Source: Desulfobacteraceae bacterium
GTDB lineage: Bacteria > Desulfobacterota > DSM-4660 > Desulfatiglandales > Desulfatiglandaceae
Direction of reading: 5' to 3'
Assembly (NCBI GenBank): GCA_003599015.1
Contig: QZIK01000105.1
Span: 1-38,482 of the forward strand
DNA: 38,482 nucleotides
The translations under genes and the position numbers were made by a program. Within the stretch, counting starts at the first letter, position 1. Every line of letters begins with the position of its first letter. Below are positions 8,015 through 16,213 of the stretch, in pieces. The notes beneath the pieces are model-generated. The model worked only from the letters and a program-made list of their open reading frames with translations. It did no database searches and was not told where the DNA came from.

Positions 8015-9916
8015 TCAGTCTGCTCTGCCCAGGACGCGCCGGATCATCGTGAGAAAAGCGGCAGGTGAGAAAGGCTTCTGTATGAAGTCTTCATCCTGGC
8101 TGCACAAGCCCCTTTGCGCCATTACGTCGGCAGTGTATCCTGACATATACATGACCCTGATCCCGGACCTTAAGGTCTCAATTTTTTCCCTCAGCTCCTT
8201 TCCGTTCAGGCCTGGCATGATGACATCCGTCACAAGCAAGTGAATCGGACCTTGGTGACTTTTGCAGATTTCAAGGGCCTGGTCCGGCCCCGTTGCTATA
8301 AGGACCTTGTACCCCTTCTCATGAAGGATTCTTCTGCAAAGTTCCAGGATCTGGGTATCATCCTCCACCAGCAAAACCGTCTCGGTACCCCTGCATTCTA
8401 TTTCTTTTTCTCTTGCATCCTTTATTGCTTCAGCTTCCTCATTTCTTGGCAGATATATGGTGAAAGTCGTTCCGCAGCCTTGCTCACTTTTGACTTCAAT
8501 ATGACCGTCGTTTTGCTTTACTATTCCATAGACCGTAGACAGCCCGAGTCCTGTGCCTTTTCCCGGCTCTTTTGTGGTGAAGAAGGGCTCGAAGAGCCTG
8601 CCGAGAACCTCTTTGGACATGCCTGCCCCCGTGTCCCTAAATCTTACCATTACATAGTTGCCCGGCTTTATTCCCTGGTGCTGCCTGCAATATTCTTCAG
8701 TTATTTGATAGTTGAATGTCTCGATAAAAATCTCCCCTGAACCCTTAATGGCATCCCGTGCATTTACCGCAAGATTGGCAAGGATCTGATCTGTCTGGGA
8801 AGGGTCTATCTTTACCTTCCAGATCCCGGTGCAAGGAAAAAACCTGAGGGTTATGTCTTCTCCTACCAGTCGGCGGAGCATCTTTTCGCTTCCACCTATG
8901 ATGAGGTTAAGATCCAGCACCTTTGGCTCCGTGGGCTGGCGTCTGGCAAAGGCCATTAACTGTCTCACGAGATTTGCGGATTTATATGCTGCCCTTAGTA
9001 TTTCCTCGAGATCATGGCGAAGCGGATCTCCGGCATTAAGGCGCGTTCTGGCCAGGTCCGCATACCCTGTAACTATGCTGAGCATGTTATTGAAATCATG
9101 CGCTACTCCGCTTGCAAGCCTTCCTACGGCCTCCATCTTCTGTGCCTGCCTGAATTGCTCTTCAAGCTCCCTGTGTTCACTGACATCTATCCCTATGCTG
9201 ACAGTCGAACCGTCGTTGAGGCGCACGACCGTCCAGGTGGTATGGAGAACGCGCCCATCCCTGGTGCGGGTTCTAAAATCCTCCCACCTGCCTTCGGATG
9301 CTGAGATAAAGTCAATGACACGGTTCCTGGATTTTTCGTCTGGATAAAGCTCCGCCAGTATGTCTTCTTTCGCTGTCTCCTTTTGAGACCATCCCAGGGT
9401 TTGCTGCCAGCATCGGTTGACCAGCCTGAAACGACCTTGTTCATCGCGAAAGCTCACCATTACGGGAAGTGCGTCCAGAATGGTCTCAAGTATCCTCTTT
9501 TGATGCCTCAGCTCGCTTTCTACGAAAAGCCGCTCTTCACGCAACCTTCTGTCCTGCATTGCGTGGCGCACAGCCTCTCCCAACCTGGCCATACGGTCCT
9601 TCAGCACATAATCCCATGCCCCCTTCCGAAGGGCGTCAACGGCTGCCTCTTCCCCTATGCTTCCGGAGACGATTATAAAAGGGATATCCATTTCTTTTTT
9701 CTTCATGAGCTCAAGCGCCCTGAGGCCGCCGAAACGAGGGAGTGACCAGTCTGCGAGGATAAGATCCGGCTGGTTTTCAAGCTGTTTCAGATAGTCCTCC
9801 TCGGTTTCAACCCGGGTCCAATCCGGAACAAAACCGTCATTCTTCAGGTTGATGACCATGAGTTCCGCGTCTTCAGGACTATCTTCTACAATCATCAACC
9901 GCAATGAATTATTCAT
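8015..9916 (-). CDS. Hybrid histidine kinase: receiver-PAS-HisKA-HATPase-receiver
   Basis: This soluble 633-residue protein has receivers at both ends. The first is at residues 5-120, with acidic pair E11/D12 and acceptor D56 in LILADWSLP. PAS follows at about 135-250, with SIGIDVSEHRE ending the domain. HisKA has H273 in SGVAHDFNNMLS, the NtrB-like form, and the HATPase has DTGAGMS and KGTGLGLSTVYGIV. The C-terminal receiver reads LLVEDD, VTDVIMPGLNG and FIQKPF. The frame is open to 10054, but ATG 9916 has AAGGAA at a good distance and starts right before the receiver fold, so it was chosen. No membrane helix is seen; the hydrophobic stretch further upstream is judged to be untranslated. It is first in a minus-strand set with the binding protein, Cache kinase and regulator. 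Confidence 0.92.
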   Translation of the reverse strand: MNNSLRLMIVEDSPEDAELMVINLKNDGFVPDWTRVETEEDYLKQLENQPDLILADWSLPRFGGLRALELMKKKEMDIPFIIVSGSIGEEAAVDALRKGAWDYVLKDRMARLGEAVRHAMQDRRLREERLFVESELRHQKRILETILDALPVMVSFRDEQGRFRLVNRCWQQTLGWSQKETAKEDILAELYPDEKSRNRVIDFISASEGRWEDFRTRTRDGRVLHTTWTVVRLNDGSTVSIGIDVSEHRELEEQFRQAQKMEAVGRLASGVAHDFNNMLSIVTGYADLARTRLNAGDPLRHDLEEILRAAYKSANLVRQLMAFARRQPTEPKVLDLNLIIGGSEKMLRRLVGEDITLRFFPCTGIWKVKIDPSQTDQILANLAVNARDAIKGSGEIFIETFNYQITEEYCRQHQGIKPGNYVMVRFRDTGAGMSKEVLGRLFEPFFTTKEPGKGTGLGLSTVYGIVKQNDGHIEVKSEQGCGTTFTIYLPRNEEAEAIKDAREKEIECRGTETVLLVEDDTQILELCRRILHEKGYKVLIATGPDQALEICKSHQGPIHLLVTDVIMPGLNGKELREKIETLRSGIRVMYMSGYTADVMAQRGLCSQDEDFIQKPFSPAAFLTMIRRVLGRAD

Positions 9917-10295
9917 TTTCTGTATTCCTTTTGGCATGCCTATTTGCTTATATAGCTTAACTTTAACCTGAAACCCCCAAAAAAACAAGGCTGCATGTCT
10001 GCTGTTTCCTCTCTTAATAGAATGCATGAAATCGTTAAAATTCTTATATTTCAAAGTTTTAAATAAAGCTACTTTCGGATAACCGGATATTGAACAACAG
10101 GCTGGATAAATTATTTGAAAAGATGCTTGTAAAGTGGCAACCTACATAAACTTGTCAGAAGGGTATGTATTGGATAGTTAATGCTTCAGAAGGCTTGCCT
10201 TTGCTGGAAGAACCGTAGCAGGAGGCTTAAGATCAAAGAATAGGGGATAACTGCTCAGAGATAGATAATAAGATTAACTGCAAAGGAGAAAAAGC
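9917..10295. other. 379-base divergent intergenic region, AT-rich
   Basis: It separates the minus-strand hybrid kinase from the plus-strand DUF1566 gene, so it should hold both promoters. It is AT-rich near 10040-10070. I see no convincing promoter pair, riboswitch or terminator. AAAGGAG at about 10281-10287 is the ribosome site of the downstream gene. A partial sigma-54-like string near 9934-9951 has a spacing one base too long and was rejected. Confidence 0.5.
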
Positions 10296-12725
10296 ATGGT
10301 TAGCAGATGCTGGGCATCCTTAATAATGTTTTTATGTTCTTTTGTTTTTATCCTTTCAGCCTCTGCCGTTCCTTTTCCTGATACCGGCCAGACAGGTTGT
10401 TACGATAATGATAAAGAAATCCCTTGCCCTAACTCAGGGCAGCCCTTCTATGGCCAGGACGCTAATTTTACAATCAATCCTCCTTCATACACCAAGCTGG
10501 ATTCCAACGGCAACCCCCTAGGTGATTCAGCAACCTCATGGGCCATGGTTAGGGACAATGTAACGGGGCTCATCTGGGAGGTGAAACAAAACAAAGATGG
10601 AGTAAAAAACTATAATGACCCCCGTGATGCGGACAACCAATATACCTGGTACGATCCTTCCGACCCCTATCCGGGCACACCCGGGGACGGCACGGACACA
10701 AAGGATTTTCTTGATGCCTTGAACAACGCACGGTTTGGGGGATTTGACGACTGGAGATTGCCGAGCATAAAGGAACTCACATGCCTTGCAGATTATGGGA
10801 AATCCAGTCCAGTCATCAATACTGACTACTTTCCAGATACATACCTCAAGTCTTACTGGTCCTCCACTTCTGATAACATCGCCGCCTGGTGCATGGATTT
10901 CGGGCTGGGATTTCAGGGGTGGAACATCTTCAAGTTTTCAAAAAATTATGCCATGGCAGTCAGAGGAGGTAAGATTGGAAACCAGTTTGTTGATAATGGC
11001 GACGGAACCGTAACCGATATCTCATCAGGGCTCATGTGGCAAAAGGGGTCGGCAAGGGATGGCGGGGGGAATTACAAGACCTGCAACTGGGAAGAGGCTC
11101 TGAAGCACTCTGAAGACATGGTCCTTGGGGGATATTCGGACTGGAGGCTTCCTTCAATAAGGGAGCTTTCCTCGATAATTGACTATTCTCGAATGAATCC
11201 TGCCATTGACACCACCTATTTCCCGGACACGGCAGCATCTCATCTGCCTTCGGAAATGGTGTACTGGTCTTCCACGACAATTGATAATTTAGAAGATCTT
11301 GCGTGGGTAACATCTTTTTATTACGGCCTTATCTGTTTTGCGCCGAACGGCAAGAAAGGCACCGGCTACGTGCGGGCAGTACGCGGCGGACAATCAGCGG
11401 CGTCCGGCAACCTGCGTGTTGATATAGAGCCTGAAGGCGCAAGGAATGCCGGTGCAGGATGGCGGGTTGCAGGTACTGAGCCATGGCGTGCTTCAGGGTA
11501 TGTTGAAAACGGCATTGCAGTCGGTTCCTATACGGTCGAATTCAAGGTTATCAGCGGATGGAACAGACCGGAAAATGCTCTGGCTGACATAAAAACAGGC
11601 GAAACCGCTAACCTCGTCGGCGTATATTCACAGCAGGGAGCAGCCCAGTCTATCCTTTACGTGAACCGAAACGATCCCTTCTGCGGCGGAAAAGCGCCAT
11701 GCTATGCATCAATCAAGGCAGCTCTGGATGCACCAGGGGAAGCCAAGTTAATCATGGTTACTCAGGGGAACTATGGGGAAGACTTGGAGTTCACTCAAAA
11801 CCAGAATGTCAAGATTGAAGGGGGATACAACGATGCTTTCGGCGAAAGAGGTTATCCAACCGCGGTAAGTAAGGTTTCAGTGATGAATGGAACTCTTGTA
11901 ACAGATAACCTGGAAATAAGGGATAACTCTTCTGCAACTGTAGCGCAGGGCAATATCGCTAAGGATAAACATCCGCCTGAAGCCGACATCTATTCTGATG
12001 GTAAAAGGAGAACAGGTCTTTCACTGGCAGACTTGACAGCTATTGTTGTTCGCGGAACCGTGGAGGACCACTTATTAAATTCACGAAGCAGAATAATAGA
12101 ATGCTCCTGGGACGTTAAAAATGAAGATTCACTCTTTATAGGAGAATTTATAAGGAATATTTATCGGCACAGCCTTGGACGGAATCCTCAACCCTGGGCC
12201 ATCGATCTGTGGGAATCGTATGTTTTATACCTATCGAATATCTATCGCATAAGCATGGAGATTGTTTTTTGGGATGTTGTCTCGGTCTTTTTTACCTCTC
12301 AAGAATACATGGAGAGAAAAAGGAGCAGATCAGAGTTTATAGAAGACAGCCACAAGGTATTGCTCTGGCGTGAACCCCTTGCTGAAGAATCCCTTTACTG
12401 GATTGGGCGCAATTGGACAGAGAGGCAGCTCCTCCATGCACTTGCATGTTCCCATGAGTTTACAGCCTTGCTCAAAGAGGGTCTTGCTTGGGCAGAAGGA
12501 GATCCTTGGCGGAACATCCTGGCCCATGTTTATGCAGGGCTTCTTGACCGTATCCCGGAACCTGCTGAATTCGCTCTTTGGGAGAGCGATAACGGAGAGG
12601 ATAAAATAAGAGAAGTAATCCTTAACATTACCAGCTCCAAAGAGTTTGACCATATCTGCACAAACGATGAAGATAAGTCTTCGAGGCTTTATTTGACTCT
12701 TGAGGGTAGGGCCGCTTATCCGTAA
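10296..12725 (+). CDS. Secreted multidomain protein: two DUF1566 (Lcl) domains, beta-rich middle, DUF4214-like C-terminus
   Basis: A signal peptide of about 24 residues ends in SASA. The first DUF1566 domain (about 80-225) has TGLIWEVKQ, FDDWRLPSIKEL and YWSSTS and ends in AVRGG. The second (about 230-365) repeats this order with SGLMWQKG, YSDWRLPSIREL, VYWSSTT and RAVRGG. A short beta domain follows (about 370-450), with WRVAGTEPWRASGY and YTVEFKVISGW. Next comes a stretch resembling the start of a right-handed beta-helix (about 455-560), with LYVNRNDPFCGG and NQNVKIEGGY. The last part (about 615-790) has two imperfect units like DUF4214: FIRNIYRHSLGRNPQP with FFTSQEYM, then VYAGLLDRIPEPAEFALW with SSKEF. 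DUF1566 and DUF4214 occur in surface or adhesion-related proteins, and the exact job is unknown. AAAGGAG precedes ATG 10296. The gene stands alone. Confidence 0.85.
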   Translation: MVSRCWASLIMFLCSFVFILSASAVPFPDTGQTGCYDNDKEIPCPNSGQPFYGQDANFTINPPSYTKLDSNGNPLGDSATSWAMVRDNVTGLIWEVKQNKDGVKNYNDPRDADNQYTWYDPSDPYPGTPGDGTDTKDFLDALNNARFGGFDDWRLPSIKELTCLADYGKSSPVINTDYFPDTYLKSYWSSTSDNIAAWCMDFGLGFQGWNIFKFSKNYAMAVRGGKIGNQFVDNGDGTVTDISSGLMWQKGSARDGGGNYKTCNWEEALKHSEDMVLGGYSDWRLPSIRELSSIIDYSRMNPAIDTTYFPDTAASHLPSEMVYWSSTTIDNLEDLAWVTSFYYGLICFAPNGKKGTGYVRAVRGGQSAASGNLRVDIEPEGARNAGAGWRVAGTEPWRASGYVENGIAVGSYTVEFKVISGWNRPENALADIKTGETANLVGVYSQQGAAQSILYVNRNDPFCGGKAPCYASIKAALDAPGEAKLIMVTQGNYGEDLEFTQNQNVKIEGGYNDAFGERGYPTAVSKVSVMNGTLVTDNLEIRDNSSATVAQGNIAKDKHPPEADIYSDGKRRTGLSLADLTAIVVRGTVEDHLLNSRSRIIECSWDVKNEDSLFIGEFIRNIYRHSLGRNPQPWAIDLWESYVLYLSNIYRISMEIVFWDVVSVFFTSQEYMERKRSRSEFIEDSHKVLLWREPLAEESLYWIGRNWTERQLLHALACSHEFTALLKEGLAWAEGDPWRNILAHVYAGLLDRIPEPAEFALWESDNGEDKIREVILNITSSKEFDHICTNDEDKSSRLYLTLEGRAAYP

Positions 12726-12760
12726 GAACTGCAAGGCTTCTTTTTTTCCAAAAAATTTCC

Positions 12761-12788
12761 TTGACACCAATTAGACTAATAGTAATAT
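12761..12788 (+). promoter_or_regulatory. Sigma-70-type promoter of the GntR-led cluster
   Basis: TTGACA at 12761-12766 and TAATAT at 12783-12788 are separated by 16 bases. They lie about 110 bases before the regulator start. An alternative -10, TATAAT at 12790-12795, would be 23 bases away, which is too far. The overlap with the palindromes listed next suggests repression. Confidence 0.55.
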
Positions 12789-12811
12789 GTATAATGTCTA
12801 ACAATTGACAT
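12770..12811. promoter_or_regulatory. Probable GntR/FadR-type operators in the cluster promoter
   Basis: Two palindromes sit inside and just after the promoter. The first is the perfect 11-base ATTAGACTAAT at 12770-12780, within the spacer. The second is AATGTCTAACAAT, centred on TGT-CTA-ACA at 12795-12803, with an overlapping inverted pair ATGTC (12794-12798) and GACAT (12807-12811). FadR-subfamily GntR proteins bind short palindromes of the form TnGTnnnACnA, and TGTCTAACA is close to that. The first gene downstream encodes such a regulator, so autoregulation and control of the whole cluster are likely. This is inference. Confidence 0.5.
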
Positions 12812-12895
12812 ATGAAGATCGGTGAAGCGAAGGCAAAAATCGCTTTTCATTTCCGGCGCGACGGATGAAACGGAATTGGTCTTTAAGGGGGGATC

Positions 12896-13648
12896 ATGTT
12901 CAAGAAGATAAAAGAATCGCGAATCTATGAGAATATCGTGGACCAGGTCTTTGAGGCGATTCTGATCGGAGATCTCAAGCCCGCCGACAAACTCCCTTCT
13001 GAAAACGAACTTGTCAAGATTTTCGGCGTGAGCCGAGTGACCGTCAGGGAGGCCATCCGATATCTGGAACAGCTTGGAGTCCTTGAAGTCCGCCAGGGAA
13101 GTATGGGGGGAGCCTTTGTCAAGGAAGTAGACCTGGGAGACATTGCCGCTCAGATGGGCAATGTGCTTCGGATGGCGAATGTGACCTTTCTACATATGGC
13201 TGAGGCGAGAGCGGTTCTGGAGCAAATGATTCTCGGCAAGCTGGTTCATCCTGACAGGACGAAGGAATGGGTCAAAAAGCTCCTTGAGTGTGTGGACAGG
13301 GCCGAGGATCACTTTCGTAAAAAGGAGCACAGAGAGAGAATCCGTGCCAACTTTCAATTCCACGGTTTGATTGCAGAGCTCACCGGAAATCCAATCGTTA
13401 TTCTCATGCACAAGATCATTGTGGATCTCTCCATGGTTTTTTTTGAAAACGTAAAGCCATCTACCTCCATGATAATGAAAACCCTGGAAGATCACAGGCA
13501 TATTGCAGAGTTGCTCGAACAAGGCAAGACACAAGAGGCGGCCGATATATGCGCTGAACATATCCGCGAAGTAAGCGGACGGATAGTTGACAAATCAAAG
13601 ACCCAATCGTTTTTACGAAGCAAGATAGGCAGAGAGGATCCAGAATGA
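12896..13648 (+). CDS. FadR-subfamily GntR transcriptional regulator (FCD domain)
   Basis: A 250-residue regulator with an N-terminal winged helix (about 10-78) that has the GntR signature KLPSENELVKIFGVSRVTVR and the wing GVLEVRQGSMGGAFV. A helical FCD ligand domain (about 85-235) has AEARAVLEQM, FQFHGLIAELTGNP and the late EDHRHIAELLEQG and AAEHIRE-like His positions that bind metal and carboxylate in this family. GGGGGG stands just before ATG 12896. Its last four bases overlap the start of the PaaK-like ligase, so it is co-transcribed with the pathway. FCD proteins usually sense organic acids, so the ligand is probably the acid taken up by the TRAP systems downstream. Confidence 0.93.
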   Translation: MFKKIKESRIYENIVDQVFEAILIGDLKPADKLPSENELVKIFGVSRVTVREAIRYLEQLGVLEVRQGSMGGAFVKEVDLGDIAAQMGNVLRMANVTFLHMAEARAVLEQMILGKLVHPDRTKEWVKKLLECVDRAEDHFRKKEHRERIRANFQFHGLIAELTGNPIVILMHKIIVDLSMVFFENVKPSTSMIMKTLEDHRHIAELLEQGKTQEAADICAEHIREVSGRIVDKSKTQSFLRSKIGREDPE

Positions 13649-15018
13649 GCAGACAATTTTACATGATGCCGCAGCTCAACCGGATGAGCCAGGAGGAGAT
13701 CCGTCATTACCAGGAAGAAAAGTTGCGCAGACAACTCAAGTATTGTTATGAAAGGTCCGAATTTTACAGGGCCAAGTTCGATAATGCCGGCGCACGGCCT
13801 GAAGATATAAAAACTATTGAAGACCTGCGCAGGCTTCCTGTTTTTATGGTCAAGGATGATGAACGAAGAAGCGCCCAGGAGTCCCTTGAAAGATTTGGGC
13901 ACCCCTTCGGCATGCACCTGTGCGCGCCTGTCGAGGATCTTTACCTGACAGGTACAACATCGGGAACTACCGGGATTCCGACCTTCAGTTACACCTTTAC
14001 CGAAAAGGACATCAATTTCATAGGCAGACAGCTCGGTCATCGAATTTCATGGGCTGGGGTAGGCAAAGGAGACAGGGTCGTTTTCTTTTTCGCCCTCGGC
14101 ATCTATGCCACAACAATGACTCTATGGGGTCTTCGAGGTCTGGGAGCCCTTCCGATTGATATTGACGCAAGGGCCGGAACCGACCTGCTGCTTCAATTTA
14201 TAGAATTGACAAGACCAACTTACCTCGCCTGTACCCCTTCTCTTGCTGAATTTCTTATTGAGAAGGCACCCAAGACAGTGGGGAAACAGGTTAGAGAATT
14301 CAACCTCAAGGGGCTTTTGACCACAGGCGAGATAGGTATCGCTATTCCGGAGATCAAGAAGAAGCTGGAGGCGCAATATGGATGCAGGGCCTTTGATTAC
14401 TGGTCGCCCTGCGGAAACTGCATGGGCATCTCCTGCGACTCTGAGGAGTATCACGGCCTGCACGCAACGGCTCCCGATGTGTGTACGAGTTATGACGATC
14501 TGATTGATCCCATCACCAAAGAACCGGTGAACTCTGATCTTGATGGAGCTGTCGGGGAAATGGTGCATACCTCCCTGGAGAGGGAGGCCTGCCCGGCTGT
14601 GAAATATGCGTACGGGGACGTTGTTCAGATCTTCACAAAGGAATGTCCCGGATGCGGATTCCGAGGGAAAAGGGCGAAGCTGATCGGACGGGCAGATGAT
14701 ATGCTCATCGTCAAGGGGGTCAATGTCTATCCCGCCGCAATCAAGGACATCGTTACTGGGTTCATTCCTGATGTAACCGGCGAAATGAGGATTGTGCTGG
14801 ATTCGCCGCCTCCACGAGTCATTCCTCCGATTAAACTGAAAATTGAGCACGGGAAACATCTCGGGCAGCATGAACTGGAAGGCCTGGGCGAAAGAATTGC
14901 TTCTGAATTGCACAGCAAAATAAAGATCAGGCCATCAATCCGGTTTGTCCCACCAGGTTCGTTGCCCAGAGAGACGAGAAAAACACCGGTTTTCGAAAAA
15001 CAATATGAGCTTAAATAG
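13645..15018 (+). CDS. Phenylacetate-CoA ligase-like (PaaK family) adenylate-forming enzyme, divergent
   Basis: A 457-residue member of the PaaK branch, which activates aromatic and other acids to CoA thioesters. Seen are the N-terminal SEFYRAKFDNAG, the phosphate loop TGTTSGTTGIPT and the hinge region GRADDMLIVKGVNVYP, all typical of the branch. Two features are odd. Where PaaK has YGLSE followed by GPG and EC, this protein has YWSPCGNCMGISC, so the usual Glu is missing and three extra Cys occur. A CPGCGF pair precedes the GRADDM motif, where many relatives have CPCG. The start ATG 13645 overlaps the regulator stop by four bases. The ligase may use an unusual acid, or it may be a changed enzyme that no longer makes a CoA ester. 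Confidence 0.85.
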   Translation: MSRQFYMMPQLNRMSQEEIRHYQEEKLRRQLKYCYERSEFYRAKFDNAGARPEDIKTIEDLRRLPVFMVKDDERRSAQESLERFGHPFGMHLCAPVEDLYLTGTTSGTTGIPTFSYTFTEKDINFIGRQLGHRISWAGVGKGDRVVFFFALGIYATTMTLWGLRGLGALPIDIDARAGTDLLLQFIELTRPTYLACTPSLAEFLIEKAPKTVGKQVREFNLKGLLTTGEIGIAIPEIKKKLEAQYGCRAFDYWSPCGNCMGISCDSEEYHGLHATAPDVCTSYDDLIDPITKEPVNSDLDGAVGEMVHTSLEREACPAVKYAYGDVVQIFTKECPGCGFRGKRAKLIGRADDMLIVKGVNVYPAAIKDIVTGFIPDVTGEMRIVLDSPPPRVIPPIKLKIEHGKHLGQHELEGLGERIASELHSKIKIRPSIRFVPPGSLPRETRKTPVFEKQYELK

Positions 15019-15134
15019 AAGGATGATTAAGAGCCCTCCGGTCAGCATCATAGGATATACGGGCAAAGGGACTTCCTTCGTGCTGTGAAGATGATATTTC
15101 ACTGAAAAAGTCTATAAAAAACAGGGAGGTTGAA

Positions 15135-16193
15135 ATGAAAGGCGTGAAAATGGTTATGCAGGCTGTTGTGGCAGTGGTTTCGTTGGGGATCGTCCTTTTA
15201 GAATTCCCGCTTTGTCAGGCAAAGGAATTGCCGAAACTCTTGAGTTGCACCACCTACTCTGTGGGATCTACCGGATATGCAATTTCCATGGGCCTGATGG
15301 AGGCTGTTCAGGAAAAAGAAGGCATTAAGATCAAGGTCGTTCCAGCCGGGACGGACAAATCCAAAATCCTCCCCTTAAAAGAGGGTATGATGCAACTTTC
15401 TCTTTTTACAGGCGCCGGACAATACTACGCGATTATGGGATTGGATGAGTTTTCTGACAGTGGCTGGGGGCCGCAGCCTTTGCGGCTGGTTTTTGCATGT
15501 CCTGAAGGTGCCATTGCCGGAATGATGGTGAGGGGAAACTCCGGGATCAAGACACTTTCGGATTTGAAGGGAAAAAGGGTTACCCTGATACCTGCCAGCC
15601 CCGGCTGTAAATCCCTTCACGAAGGATACATGACCTTTGGAGGGGTCAGCTGGGATGATGTAAAGATCGTACAGGTTTCAAGTTGGGGCGCGGCCTGGGA
15701 TGCTGTTATTGACGGGTCGGCCGATACGGCCCATTGCCTCATAAACTCGGCCAAGTCGGTGGAGCTTGCTGCATCTCCATCCGGTATCCACTGGCTTCCT
15801 GCTCCAGCGGAGAACAAGGAAGGATGGGCTAAACTGAACAAGTATTGCCCCTATTTGCGGCCTTATAAGGCCATTAGCGGTGCCGGGGCTTCACCGGAGA
15901 AGCCTGTAGAAATAGCCTCCTATTATTACGGTTTGATCTGTTACCCCAGCCTTGACGAGGAGGTTGTATACAAGATCACCAGAGGAATCTGGACCAGCTA
16001 TGACACCTATAGCCAGAAACATCCCACCCTTAAGCTGTGGACAGGGGAAGGCGCGTTAAAGACCGATTTTTTTCTGAGCCCTTACCATCCCGGAGCGGTC
16101 AAGTTTTTTAAAGAGGCAGGTCTCTGGACTGCCGGGCATGAAAAACGTCAGCAACAGCTTTTGCAGGAAGAAGCGGCCAGAAAGAAGAAATGA
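15135..16193 (+). CDS. TAXI-family TRAP transporter solute-binding protein
   Basis: A 352-residue periplasmic receptor with a signal peptide ending near CQA at residue 29. It matches the TAXI (TRAP-associated extracytoplasmic immunogenic) family: YSVGSTGYAISMGLMEAV at the start, VVPAGTDKSKILPLKEG, and LSDLKGKRVTLIPASPGCKS in the ligand domain. GGGAGGTTGAA precedes ATG 15135. TAXI receptors pass their ligand to fused TRAP permeases, and such a permease follows 20 bases downstream. In the few characterised cases the ligands are amino acids or organic acids; here it is unknown. The Lys-rich end is normal for a soluble receptor. Confidence 0.93.
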   Translation: MKGVKMVMQAVVAVVSLGIVLLEFPLCQAKELPKLLSCTTYSVGSTGYAISMGLMEAVQEKEGIKIKVVPAGTDKSKILPLKEGMMQLSLFTGAGQYYAIMGLDEFSDSGWGPQPLRLVFACPEGAIAGMMVRGNSGIKTLSDLKGKRVTLIPASPGCKSLHEGYMTFGGVSWDDVKIVQVSSWGAAWDAVIDGSADTAHCLINSAKSVELAASPSGIHWLPAPAENKEGWAKLNKYCPYLRPYKAISGAGASPEKPVEIASYYYGLICYPSLDEEVVYKITRGIWTSYDTYSQKHPTLKLWTGEGALKTDFFLSPYHPGAVKFFKEAGLWTAGHEKRQQQLLQEEAARKKK

Positions 16194-16213
16194 TGAGATA
16201 AAGGTGATTCAAT

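Noticed and set aside
9934-9951. Sigma-54-like string TTGGCATG...TTTGCT
   Set aside because: The GG-GC distance is one base too long, and it lies about 350 bases from the plus-strand gene.
10140-10290. Possible cyclic-di-GMP riboswitch ahead of the DUF1566 gene, as seen before some such genes
   Set aside because: I could not match the conserved core of the GEMM riboswitch (the GGCAAACC and GGGACGCAAAGCC type strings). A covariance-model search would decide.
14122-14913. A 263-codon open frame on the minus strand, opposite the PaaK-like ligase
   Set aside because: The ligase motifs on the plus strand account for the sequence; the opposite frame shows no domain.
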